Position numbers and translations under genes: made by a program | Part shown: piece after piece, positions 6,173-12,615 of the stretch | Layout: each line of letters opens with the position of its first letter | How positions within the stretch are numbered: the first letter of the stretch is position 1 | NCBI GenBank assembly: GCA_002423325.1 | Contig: DIVQ01000082.1 | Span: 1 to 17,332, forward strand | Direction of reading: 5' to 3' | DNA from: Anaerolineales bacterium UBA6128 | Lineage (GTDB): Bacteria > Chloroflexota > Anaerolineae > UBA1429 | DNA: 17,332 bases | Notes under the pieces: model-generated | What the model saw: only the letters and a program-made list of their open reading frames with translations | Told to the model about the DNA's origin: nothing | The model's database searches: none

Positions 6173-7189
6173 TCAGTGGCCTCCTCTGGGAGGAAAGTGG
6201 GGTTCGAAGGACTGCAGCGCAGCCACCAGTCCTTTGGCGTAGCCCACCTGGTAGGCGAACGAGCGATCGGAGCGCTCGTTGTCGCCCACAACGCTGGGGC
6301 AGTGGTCGATGCGCATCACGCCGTCATAGCCCACGTCGCGGTAGGCGCGCACCGCAGCGAACATGTCGGTGTCGCCCTCGTCGGGAAAGACTTCATCGAA
6401 TCGGGGCGACTGACCGCGCGGGTTGCGAAAGTGCGCAAAAAAGATCTTGCCCTGGCGCCCAAAGCGGTAAATGGCCTCCACGACATCCACGCCGGCCATG
6501 GTGGCGATGGTGCCCTGGCAAAAGCCCAGGCCGTTGTTGGGGCTGGGCACCGTGTCGATGACACGTTGCAGGGCGTCGAGGCTGGAGATGATGCGCGCCA
6601 CACCCATATAGTGCGGGATGGGCGGGTCGTCGGGATGAATGGCCAGCTTGACGCCAGCCTCCTCGGCCACGGGCACCAGGCAGCGGAGGAAATAGGCATA
6701 GTGCTGCCAGGCCTCGTCGGCGTCGAGTTTGCGGTCAGGTGCTTTGGGGTAGCAGGGGTCGCTCCCCAGCCAGTCCATCGCTGCCACCGGGTGCCGCTCG
6801 GCCACGCTCAGGTCAAAGCGCGAGTAGCGCGCGCCGCCGCGTCCGGTGGGGGAGTACTCGGTGCGCAGCCCGCCCAGGATCATCCAGCCATACTGCAGCA
6901 CTGGAATGCCGGCCGCGCCCACATTGCGGATTGAACGGATGCAGTTTTCGATCTGCTCGTCGCGGCCGGGCAGGCCCCACATCGCCTTGTGGTAGAGTTG
7001 GGTCGGCAGGTTCTCGATGACCTGCCACTCCAGCACGAACGACGCGAAATGGGTTTTCATGCGTAACAGGGTCGGCAGGTCAAAGTAGCCGTCGGGTGCA
7101 GGCGGTGCGCTGATCACCTGGCGCAAGCCCAGTTGCCGGATGAAACGCAGGGCGTCGTCCTGCATGCCTGCGTGCAGACCGATCTTCAT
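6173..7189 (-). CDS. uxuA: Mannonate dehydratase family protein
   Basis: This 338-residue TIM-barrel protein carries the motifs of UxuA, which dehydrates D-mannonate to 2-keto-3-deoxy-D-gluconate in hexuronate breakdown. These are KLAIHPDDPP (His185), NGLGFCQGTIATM (Cys224), FFAHFRN (His253), FPDEGDTDM and MRIDHCPSV (Asp295, His296). The His/Cys/His/Asp/His set is the usual metal site. The protein is somewhat shorter than enterobacterial UxuA. The ATG at 7189 has AAGGAGG 3 nt upstream. An upstream extension to 7420 is excluded because it passes through the promoter. It is the first gene of a four-gene minus-strand run, divergent from padR, with which it shares a compact promoter region. Substrate specificity within the family is uncertain. 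Confidence 0.85.
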   Translation of the reverse strand: MKIGLHAGMQDDALRFIRQLGLRQVISAPPAPDGYFDLPTLLRMKTHFASFVLEWQVIENLPTQLYHKAMWGLPGRDEQIENCIRSIRNVGAAGIPVLQYGWMILGGLRTEYSPTGRGGARYSRFDLSVAERHPVAAMDWLGSDPCYPKAPDRKLDADEAWQHYAYFLRCLVPVAEEAGVKLAIHPDDPPIPHYMGVARIISSLDALQRVIDTVPSPNNGLGFCQGTIATMAGVDVVEAIYRFGRQGKIFFAHFRNPRGQSPRFDEVFPDEGDTDMFAAVRAYRDVGYDGVMRIDHCPSVVGDNERSDRSFAYQVGYAKGLVAALQSFEPHFPPRGGH

Positions 7190-7250
7190 AGGCCTCCTTG
7201 GGCGCCGCCGCGATATCGTGAGTGCCTGTCGTTCCTGGCGCGCTGCGGAC

Positions 7251-7279
7251 ATTGTGCGGGATGGGCCGATGCTTGTCAA
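7251..7279 (-). promoter_or_regulatory. Promoter of the uxuA-like operon
   Basis: On the minus strand TTGACA (7279-7274) and CACAAT (7256-7251) are spaced by 17 bp. Transcription should start near 7244, about 55 nt before the ATG at 7189. The -35 box is a mirror image of the divergent padR -35 box 16 bp away (TTGTCAA versus TTGACAA). Confidence 0.6.
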
Positions 7280-7295
7280 GGCGGACGGGGCCGAA

Positions 7296-7324
7296 TTGAC
7301 AAAACACTGAGGATAGACTATATA
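7296..7324 (+). promoter_or_regulatory. Promoter of padR
   Basis: TTGACA (7296-7301) is followed after 17 bp by the TA-rich TATATA (7319-7324). The -10 region runs into the palindrome at 7321-7339, so a protein bound there would block RNA polymerase. The alternation TATATATG makes the exact -10 box uncertain by 1-2 bases. Confidence 0.6.
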
Positions 7325-7339
7325 TGACGAGGTCATATA
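7321..7339. promoter_or_regulatory. Probable PadR operator
   Basis: TATATGAC-GAG-GTCATATA is an 8+8-bp perfect inverted repeat that covers the padR -10 region and probable transcription start. PadR-family repressors commonly bind AT-rich palindromes of this kind (ATG(T)...(A)CAT type) in their own promoters. Binding by this PadR is an inference. The site lies about 40 bp beyond the uxuA-side -35 box, so divergent control of both units is possible. Confidence 0.65.
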
Positions 7340-7363
7340 GATGCGCGGTGAAACGAGGGCCTT

Positions 7364-7789
7364 ATGTGTAGCGAAGCGCGGCTTGCGGATGAAGGAGTGG
7401 AGGACGAGCGTTGCTGGCACGGTAGCGGTCTGGTGCGCGGCTTTTTGCTGCCGCGGCTGTTACTGGCGCTCTTGGACAAGCCGGCGCACGGCTACGAGCT
7501 GCTCGAGCGGCTGACTGGCGAAGTGGGTATGCCGGGGCCCGACCCGGGGCTGTTGTACCGCACGCTGCGGCAGATGGAGGGCGACGGCCTGTTGCGCTCG
7601 GCCTGGGACACGGCCGGGCAGGGGCCCGCACGCCGTCTGTACGAGGTCACCGAAGAGGGCGTCGAACTGCTGCACGCTTGGGCGAGCCGGGTGCGGCTGA
7701 TCCGCGCCCGTCTGGGGCGTTTTTTGGAACAGTACGAAACGTTCTTTCAGGGAGCGGAAAACGAAATGAACAAAGGAGCGAGTGTCTGA
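7364..7789 (+). CDS. PadR-family transcriptional regulator
   Basis: This 141-residue protein has the PadR winged-helix signature. LLALLDKPAHGYELLERL is followed by a recognition helix containing DPGLLYRTLRQMEGDGLLRS, and then the beta-wing GPARRLYEVTEEGVELL. The C-terminal helix (about 112-133) is the dimerisation arm. PadR repressors sense small molecules, often phenolic acids or drugs, and usually control an adjacent membrane protein or enzyme gene. Here the 20-30 residues before the HTH are longer than usual. GAGGG (7355-7359) lies 4 nt before the ATG at 7364. The stop codon overlaps the start of the next, broken membrane gene as TGATG, so the two were a translationally coupled pair. A palindrome in its promoter suggests autoregulation. 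Confidence 0.92.
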   Translation: MCSEARLADEGVEDERCWHGSGLVRGFLLPRLLLALLDKPAHGYELLERLTGEVGMPGPDPGLLYRTLRQMEGDGLLRSAWDTAGQGPARRLYEVTEEGVELLHAWASRVRLIRARLGRFLEQYETFFQGAENEMNKGASV

Positions 7790-8294
7790 TGGCTGGTCAG
7801 TTGTCCCCGCTTGTGCTGGTCAAGTTCGTGCTCTGGCTGGTGGTCGTGGTAGTGGCTACGTTGCTGCTGCGACGGCGCCAGGTGACGCCGCGCGTGCGCA
7901 TCGCCTTTCTGGCGGGCGGCACGCTGCTGCTCGGTTTTGTGTTTGGGCTTCTGACCCCGGCAGGCGGCCTGGACCCCAACCCCGTATTCTCGGTGCGCAA
8001 CGTGGTGCGCGTGCTCGTGGGCGTGCAGCCGGCGGCCAAGGGGGCGCAGATGGTGCTGGGCCCGGTCATTGGCATGTTGCTGATCCTGCTGGGGCTGGTC
8101 TGGTCGCGAGCGCCTTTGTCTACCGACCCTGGTGCCAGTTCCTGTGCCCGTTCGGCCTGCTGGGGTGGATCGTGGAGCAGTTCAGCCTGATGCGCCCACG
8201 CATCAACCGCGATGCCTGCAAGAACTGCGCCAAGGACGAGGTCCGGTGCCTGCGCGCCGAGGAGCGCATGCGCATCCTGGCCGTGCAGGCGTAG
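7789..8294 (+). pseudogene. Frameshifted membrane 4Fe-4S-binding protein (NapH/NosR-type polyferredoxin fragment)
   Basis: Frame 1 from the ATG at 7789 encodes three to four hydrophobic helices (LVKFVLWLVVVVVATLLL, IAFLAGGTLLLGFVFGL, VIGMLLILLGLV), then loses sense and stops at 8190. From about 8100 a second frame continues the homology with FVYRPWCQFLCPFGLLGW, the W.C.xxCP.G signature of NapH/NosR-type membrane Fe-S proteins, and RDACKNCAK, the start of a ferredoxin motif, ending at 8294. The break lies at CTGGTCTGGT (8095-8104), a 5-bp tandem duplication. Removing one copy joins the frames as ...LLILLGLVASAFVYRPWC. The ferredoxin part is also incomplete, with CKNC but no CP-ended cluster, so the gene looks decayed beyond the frameshift. 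It overlaps padR by 1 nt. A sequencing error at the repeat is not excluded. Confidence 0.72.
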
Positions 8295-8299
8295 GGCGG

Positions 8300-8328
8300 T
8301 TGCCCGCCCGACCGGCGGCTGCTATACT
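8300..8328 (+). promoter_or_regulatory. Promoter of the AGE-family epimerase gene
   Basis: TTGCCC (8300-8305) and TATACT (8323-8328) are spaced by 17 bp, predicting a start near 8335 and a 30-nt leader to the ATG at 8366. It begins right after the stop of the broken Fe-S gene. Confidence 0.6.
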
Positions 8329-8365
8329 GCGCCCAACTCGCACGCTGCTCGTGGAGGAGGGGCCC

Positions 8366-9556
8366 ATGCTCGAGTCGTACGCACAACGCTACCGTCAAGA
8401 CTTGGAACGCGTCATCGCCTTCTGGCTGGCGCACTCGCTAGACCGGCAGCACGGCGGTTACTTTACCTGTCTGGACCGCGACGGTTCGGTCTATGACACA
8501 AAAAAGTACCTTTGGCTGCAGGGGCGTGAGATCTGGATGTTCTCGCGACTGTACAATGCGTGGGAGCGCAAGCAAGAGTACCTCGACGCGGCCACGCTGG
8601 GCATGCAATTCATGCAGCGTCACGCCCTGGATCCACAGGGGCGTGTCTACTTTTCCACTACGCGTGAGGGCAAGCCTTTCCATTACCAGCGTAAGCCCTA
8701 CGCAGCGGTCTTTTACATGCTGGCGCTGCTGGAATACGCGCAAGCGACGGGGGAGAGCGCGTTCGCGGATCAGGCGGGGCACCTCTTCTGGCGCATCCGC
8801 GACTGGGTGGCCGATCCGGCGCTGTTGGGACGGCTGGCTACGCCCGGCCTGCCGGCGACCAGTACGCTGGCGAATCCGATGGTGATCGCGTCGATGGCGC
8901 TGGAGCTGTTGCGCGTCGACGACCGGCCGGCCATCCGGCAGGTTCTGGCGGCAAGCATGGACGCAATCCTGCGGCACTATGACCCCGAGCGTGGCATCCT
9001 GCGGGAGAACGTAGCGCTGGATGGCAGCGATCTATCGGCCTGGCCGGAGGGGCGCGCCTTTAGCCCCGGGCATTCGATCGAGTGCGGCTGGTTCATGCTC
9101 CACATCCTCGATGAGCTGCCGAATGACGCGCAACGCGACATCGCTCTGCGAGTCATCGAGAACTCGCTGCAACTGGGCTGGGATGATCGCTTTGGCGGCA
9201 TCACCTACCTGATGGACCTCGAGGGCAAGCCCACGTTGCAGCTCGAGTCGTGGATGAAGCTCTGGTGGCCGCTGACTGAGGCGATTTATGCGCTGGTGTG
9301 CGCTTATGCGCGGACGCACGATGCGCGCTGGCTGCCCTGGCTCGACAAAGTGGATCGCTACGCCTACGAGCACCTTTGCGACCCGGTTCACGGCGAGTGG
9401 TATGGCTACTGCGATCGCGAGGGGCGGTTGACGCACACCTGCAAAGGCGGCAACTACAAGGGCTGCTTTCACGTGCCGCGCTGCCTGCTGCTCAGCGTTC
9501 AGACGATTGAGCGCATGAACGCGCAACAGGGCGAGTCACCGAGAGCTGTGCTGTAG
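8366..9556 (+). CDS. N-acylglucosamine 2-epimerase (AGE) family protein
   Basis: This 396-residue protein matches the (alpha/alpha)6-barrel AGE family in length and motifs: KYLWLQGREIWMFSRLYN (47-64), RKPYAAVFYMLALLEYA (109-125), SPGHSIECGWFML (233-245), LESWMKLWWPLTEAIYAL (293-310) and KGCFHVPRCLL (365-375). His236 and His369 are the likely catalytic pair that moves the C2 proton. The family includes N-acetylglucosamine/N-acetylmannosamine epimerase and cellobiose or mannose 2-epimerases, so the substrate cannot be fixed from sequence. The ATG at 8366 has a strong GGAGGAGG at 8353-8360. The frame is open upstream to 8132 but that overlaps the Fe-S gene and is not used. The gene has its own promoter and ends at a hairpin facing the convergent nuclease gene. 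Confidence 0.9.
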   Translation: MLESYAQRYRQDLERVIAFWLAHSLDRQHGGYFTCLDRDGSVYDTKKYLWLQGREIWMFSRLYNAWERKQEYLDAATLGMQFMQRHALDPQGRVYFSTTREGKPFHYQRKPYAAVFYMLALLEYAQATGESAFADQAGHLFWRIRDWVADPALLGRLATPGLPATSTLANPMVIASMALELLRVDDRPAIRQVLAASMDAILRHYDPERGILRENVALDGSDLSAWPEGRAFSPGHSIECGWFMLHILDELPNDAQRDIALRVIENSLQLGWDDRFGGITYLMDLEGKPTLQLESWMKLWWPLTEAIYALVCAYARTHDARWLPWLDKVDRYAYEHLCDPVHGEWYGYCDREGRLTHTCKGGNYKGCFHVPRCLLLSVQTIERMNAQQGESPRAVL

Positions 9557-9595
9557 GAGGGGGTGCAGTTGGCCATTGCCCAAGCCCCCCCTTCT
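9555..9595. terminator. Hairpin between the epimerase and nuclease genes
   Basis: AGGAGGGGG (9555-9563) can pair with CCCCC..TTCT (ending 9595) as an imperfect stem of 9 bp, with a small inner TTGG/CCAA stem. It begins at the epimerase stop codon and lies before the end of the convergent nuclease gene (9625). Its position suggests a terminator, but the T-run is short. Confidence 0.5.
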
Positions 9596-9624
9596 GTATC
9601 CGGCAGCCGAGGGTCAGGGCGCTT

Positions 9625-10524
9625 TCAGGGCTTGCAGATCTTGCAGGCGCGGTAACCCTGGGCGATGGCTTCTTCGCGTGTGCCAAAGCAGACCTTGTTG
9701 CCGGGGGCCATCTTTGCCACCGAGCTGCAGCTCGCCTTGTGAAAGATCATCGAGTTGGCATTGCCGACATAGTTGCAGGGGCCCGCGGTGGCTGTGGGCG
9801 CGGGCGTGAGGCTGGGTGCGCGGGTGGGGCGGGGCGTAGGGGTGGGCGTCGCGGCCCACAGGCCACGCAAGGCCTGCTGCGCCTCGTGTTCGGCGGTGTG
9901 CAGCAATCCCGCATAGCGGGATTCCTCAGCATTGCTGCGCAAGTAGGCATAGCCCAGACGCACAAGCTCGGCATTGATCAGCGTGTCGTTGGCCCAGACC
10001 CAGCGCAACAGTCGCCCGTAGGCGTCGCGGTCGGGCGTGTCCTGTCCCAGCCAAACGGTCTGGCCCTCCACAAGACGAATATTCATCTGCGTGGCCTCGT
10101 CGCCCAACCAGTCGGCGGGCTGTTCGTCGTGGGCCACTTCAGGGCAGTCGATGGCCAGGTAGCGCACGCGCTCCTCGCGCCCGTCACAGGAAACCACGAT
10201 TGTGTCGCCATCGACGACCGCCAGCACGGTCGCCGCGACGCGCTCCGGCGTGGCGGTGGGCGAGGGGGGCGGCACCGGCGTACAGGTGGGGCAGTCACAG
10301 GTGGGCGGCGGTGGGGGTGGTGCCGGCGCGGTCCAGGTTGGGTAGAGCGTGTAGGTGGGCCACGGGGTCAGGCTGCTGAGCGGCGTAGAGGTGGGGAGCG
10401 CCGTCGGGGCGGCCGGCGCGCGCGTGTCGCGACCGCCGGCGCAGCCGACGAGCGCGAGGACTGACAGCGCGAGGATCAATTGGCGCGTTCTGAGCCCGGA
10501 TGACACCTGTGTGGATGCTCCCAT
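9625..10524 (-). CDS. Secreted SNase-type nuclease lipoprotein with a C-terminal Cys/His motif
   Basis: This 299-residue protein has four parts. The first is a lipoprotein signal with lipobox LVGC (Cys28). The second is a Pro/Thr-rich linker (about 35-93) with the cysteine cluster CDCPTC (76-81). The third is a staphylococcal-nuclease domain (about 95-223). The fourth, after another Thr/Pro linker, is a C-terminal domain (about 250-299) with HKASC (His262, Cys266) and CKIC (Cys294, Cys297). The nuclease catalytic set is present: Asp105 in VVDGDT, Arg121, Asp126 and Glu129 in RYLAIDCPE, and Arg171 in YGRLLRW. It should cleave DNA or RNA outside the cell, anchored to the membrane. The C-terminal motif resembles the Ada-type metal-binding segment often appended to SNase proteins. 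No clear ribosome site precedes the ATG at 10524, so the start could be slightly downstream. It follows the dipeptidase gene by 58 nt on the same strand. Confidence 0.87.
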   Translation of the reverse strand: MGASTQVSSGLRTRQLILALSVLALVGCAGGRDTRAPAAPTALPTSTPLSSLTPWPTYTLYPTWTAPAPPPPPPTCDCPTCTPVPPPSPTATPERVAATVLAVVDGDTIVVSCDGREERVRYLAIDCPEVAHDEQPADWLGDEATQMNIRLVEGQTVWLGQDTPDRDAYGRLLRWVWANDTLINAELVRLGYAYLRSNAEESRYAGLLHTAEHEAQQALRGLWAATPTPTPRPTRAPSLTPAPTATAGPCNYVGNANSMIFHKASCSSVAKMAPGNKVCFGTREEAIAQGYRACKICKP

Positions 10525-10582
10525 GCGCAGCGGGGGCAGGGTGGCGAGGGCGGATGGGTCGCGGCCCTCGCCACCTTTGCGG

Positions 10583-11635
10583 TCAGCGGCTCCAAGCCTG
10601 GGCGAAGAATCGTGCCCAGTTGCCGTACATGACGTCCTTGACCTGCTCCTCGTCATAGCCACGGCGGCGCAAGATATCGGCCAGCCTGTGCAGGTCGGCA
10701 AAGGTGTCGAGGTCGATCGGGCAGCCGCGGTTGCCAAAGCCACCGTCCAGGTCGCTACCGATGCCGACGTGCTCGGCGTTGCCGGCCATCTGACAGACGT
10801 GGTCGACGTGGTCGGCGACGGCCTCCATGGTGACCGAGGCGCGAAAGCTGTCGCGCTCGCCGGAGAGCGGTTTGAGCATCCAGATGGCCGTCACGATGCC
10901 CATCATCCCGCCGTGAGCCAGCAGTGTCCTGATCTGGTCGTCGGACAACTGCCGCTCTCCGGGCGCCAGTGCACGGCAATTCGAGTGGCTGGCCAGCACG
11001 GGGCCAGCGAAGCGATCCAGCGCCTCAAAGAACGACTGGTCGTTGAGGTGCGACAGATCCAGGATGATGCCGGCTGCGTCCATCTCGCGCAGCAGCGTGA
11101 CACCGGCAGGCGTCAGCCCGCCTTCCGAGGCGTTGCCGTGCGCGTAGGCGCTGACGCCATAGTGCGCCAGGCTGGCCATGCGCAATCCCTGCTGCTTCCA
11201 GGCGTGCACCTGCTCGGGCCACACGATAGAGTCGGCGCCTTCGATGGCAGGGATCAGACCGATCGGCTGCGCGTTGGGCTCGCGTTCCCAGGCGGCGATA
11301 TGCGCCCGCAGTGAGGGGGTGTCACCCAGAAAGCGTACTTTTCCCTGTTCGGCGAGGACACGGTAATAGGCCAACTGCCCCTGGGCCTTGGCGTACGAGA
11401 TCTCCTGACAGGTCGAGCCCTTCTCGATGTCGGGCGGGCGCAGCGTGCGGTCAAATACGGTGCCTACCACGACGGCCGCGTTGGCGCGGCGCAGCTCCGG
11501 CAGGCTCACCGTGTTGTCGCCGCGGCCCTCCAACCCGGCCTCCATGGCGCGTATCTCGGCGATCTCGAGGTCAAGGTTGCGGTTGAACATGATGGCGTTG
11601 TAGGCCATGTCGAGGTGGGTGTCGATGATCAGCAT
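10583..11635 (-). CDS. Membrane-dipeptidase family (peptidase M19) protein
   Basis: This 350-residue protein has the complete metal-site set of M19 (renal dipeptidase) enzymes: DTHLD (His7, Asp9), PAIEGADS (Glu132), ILDLSHLND (His196), VLASHSNCRAL (His217) and GIGSDLDGG (Asp295). The family hydrolyses dipeptides, including some D-amino-acid and beta-lactam-like substrates, with two zinc ions. No signal peptide is seen, so it is probably cytoplasmic despite the family name. The ATG at 11635 has GAGGA 5 nt upstream. It is the first gene of a minus-strand pair with the nuclease lipoprotein and has its own promoter at 11751-11779. A role in recycling peptides fits the amino-acid transporter nearby, but no direct link is shown. 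Confidence 0.93.
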   Translation of the reverse strand: MLIIDTHLDMAYNAIMFNRNLDLEIAEIRAMEAGLEGRGDNTVSLPELRRANAAVVVGTVFDRTLRPPDIEKGSTCQEISYAKAQGQLAYYRVLAEQGKVRFLGDTPSLRAHIAAWEREPNAQPIGLIPAIEGADSIVWPEQVHAWKQQGLRMASLAHYGVSAYAHGNASEGGLTPAGVTLLREMDAAGIILDLSHLNDQSFFEALDRFAGPVLASHSNCRALAPGERQLSDDQIRTLLAHGGMMGIVTAIWMLKPLSGERDSFRASVTMEAVADHVDHVCQMAGNAEHVGIGSDLDGGFGNRGCPIDLDTFADLHRLADILRRRGYDEEQVKDVMYGNWARFFAQAWSR

Positions 11636-11750
11636 GTTGGTCCTCGCTTTGTCGCTGTCACATCGTTGGGCACAAGGTGACCGGTTTTCTCGGCCCGTTC
11701 AGGGGCGGCCCGCACGACGCCTGCCCATGTCGGATACTACAAATGGCGCC

Positions 11751-11779
11751 ACGATACTGCCCCACAGCTGCCCTGTCAA
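11751..11779 (-). promoter_or_regulatory. Promoter of the dipeptidase gene
   Basis: On the minus strand TTGACA (11779-11774) and TATCGT (11756-11751) are spaced by 17 bp. Transcription should start near 11744, leaving a leader of about 110 nt before the ATG at 11635. Confidence 0.6.
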
Positions 11780-11802
11780 GCGCCGGCGTGGATGAGGCCG
11801 CC

Positions 11803-11827
11803 CGGGACGGGCGATGGTGCCGTCCCG
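11803..11827. repeat. Inverted repeat in the dipeptidase/sigma-factor intergenic region
   Basis: CGGGACGG (11803-11810) and CCGTCCCG (11820-11827) form an 8-bp perfect inverted repeat with a 9-nt loop. It lies between two divergent promoters in the 354-bp gap 11636-11989. No T-run follows. It may be a regulator site or a transcript barrier. Apart from this and the two promoters I see nothing else in the gap. Confidence 0.4.
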
Positions 11828-11915
11828 CCAAGCGGTCTCCAGGCGAAAGTGCGTGCTGGCTCCCTGTCATTGAGCCTGCGCGGGTTCAGCGAGGCCGGGA
11901 CCCCTCGCGCTGGAT

Positions 11916-11945
11916 TTGCATAACCGGTGTCAACTCTTGTAAAAT
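11916..11945 (+). promoter_or_regulatory. Promoter of the ECF sigma factor gene
   Basis: TTGCAT (11916-11921) and TAAAAT (11940-11945) are spaced by 18 bp. The start would be near 11952, about 38 nt before the ATG at 11990. The match is to a housekeeping-type promoter. No obvious ECF-type (AAC...CGTC) autoregulated promoter was found. Confidence 0.5.
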
Positions 11946-11989
11946 GCGAGTCACGTGCGGCCATATCACTTGGGGCAGATCGACCAGTC

Positions 11990-12571
11990 ATGAATGAGCA
12001 GGCCATCATTGCCGCCGCCCAAAAGGGTGACGTCAACGCCTATAACCGGCTCGTGGTTGCTTACCAGGAGCTGGCGTACAACGTTGCCTATCGCGTTCTG
12101 GGCAACTCGGATCGCGCCGCGGACGCGACGCAGGACAGCTTTTTGCGTGGCTACAAGGCCTTGGGCGACTTTCGCGGGGGCTCCTTCAAGAGCTGGATCC
12201 TGCGCATCGTCACCAACAGCTGCTACGATCAACTGCGTGTGATGCGACGCCGTCCCACGACCCCGATCGATGACCTCCTCGAAGACGATGAGCACAGCTC
12301 TTTGATGGAGGACCACAGCGAGTCTCCGGAGGACTATGTCGAGCGGCGTGAGCTCGATGGCGTGGTGCAGACCGCGCTCAACACGCTTCCAGAGGATCAG
12401 CGCATCGTCGTCGTGCTGAGCGACATCCAGGGCTACAGCTATGACGAGATTGCACAGATCACATCCGTCAGCTTGGGCACAGTCAAGTCGCGCCTGAGTC
12501 GGGGACGCGCCAAGATGCGCGACTATTTGGTCGCGCATCGGGAACAATTACCGGTCAGCGTGCGTCTCTGA
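11990..12571 (+). CDS. ECF-type RNA polymerase sigma factor
   Basis: This 193-residue protein has the two-domain ECF layout. Region 2 is at about 20-87, with AADATQDSFLRGYKALGDFRGGSFKSWILRIVTNSCYDQLR for core binding and -10 recognition (split here across 44-83). Region 4 is at about 123-180, with LPEDQRIVVVLSDIQGYSY and the helix-turn-helix IAQITSVSLGTVKSRLSRGR for -35 recognition. The two are joined by an acidic linker (95-118). It redirects RNA polymerase when freed from its anti-sigma factor. The ATG at 11990 has no strong ribosome site (GGGGCAG about 11 nt upstream). Extension to 11927 would pass the predicted transcription start. The next gene, 44 nt downstream, encodes a zinc anti-sigma factor, the usual pairing. 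Confidence 0.93.
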   Translation: MNEQAIIAAAQKGDVNAYNRLVVAYQELAYNVAYRVLGNSDRAADATQDSFLRGYKALGDFRGGSFKSWILRIVTNSCYDQLRVMRRRPTTPIDDLLEDDEHSSLMEDHSESPEDYVERRELDGVVQTALNTLPEDQRIVVVLSDIQGYSYDEIAQITSVSLGTVKSRLSRGRAKMRDYLVAHREQLPVSVRL

Positions 12572-12615
12572 TTCGGGTGTTAGGCAGATAGTTAGTCGCA
12601 GGATATCATAAAAGA

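Noticed and set aside
8132..8365. N-terminal extension of the epimerase frame
   Set aside because: It overlaps the Fe-S remnant and the promoter at 8300-8328. The family homology and a strong ribosome site begin at 8366.
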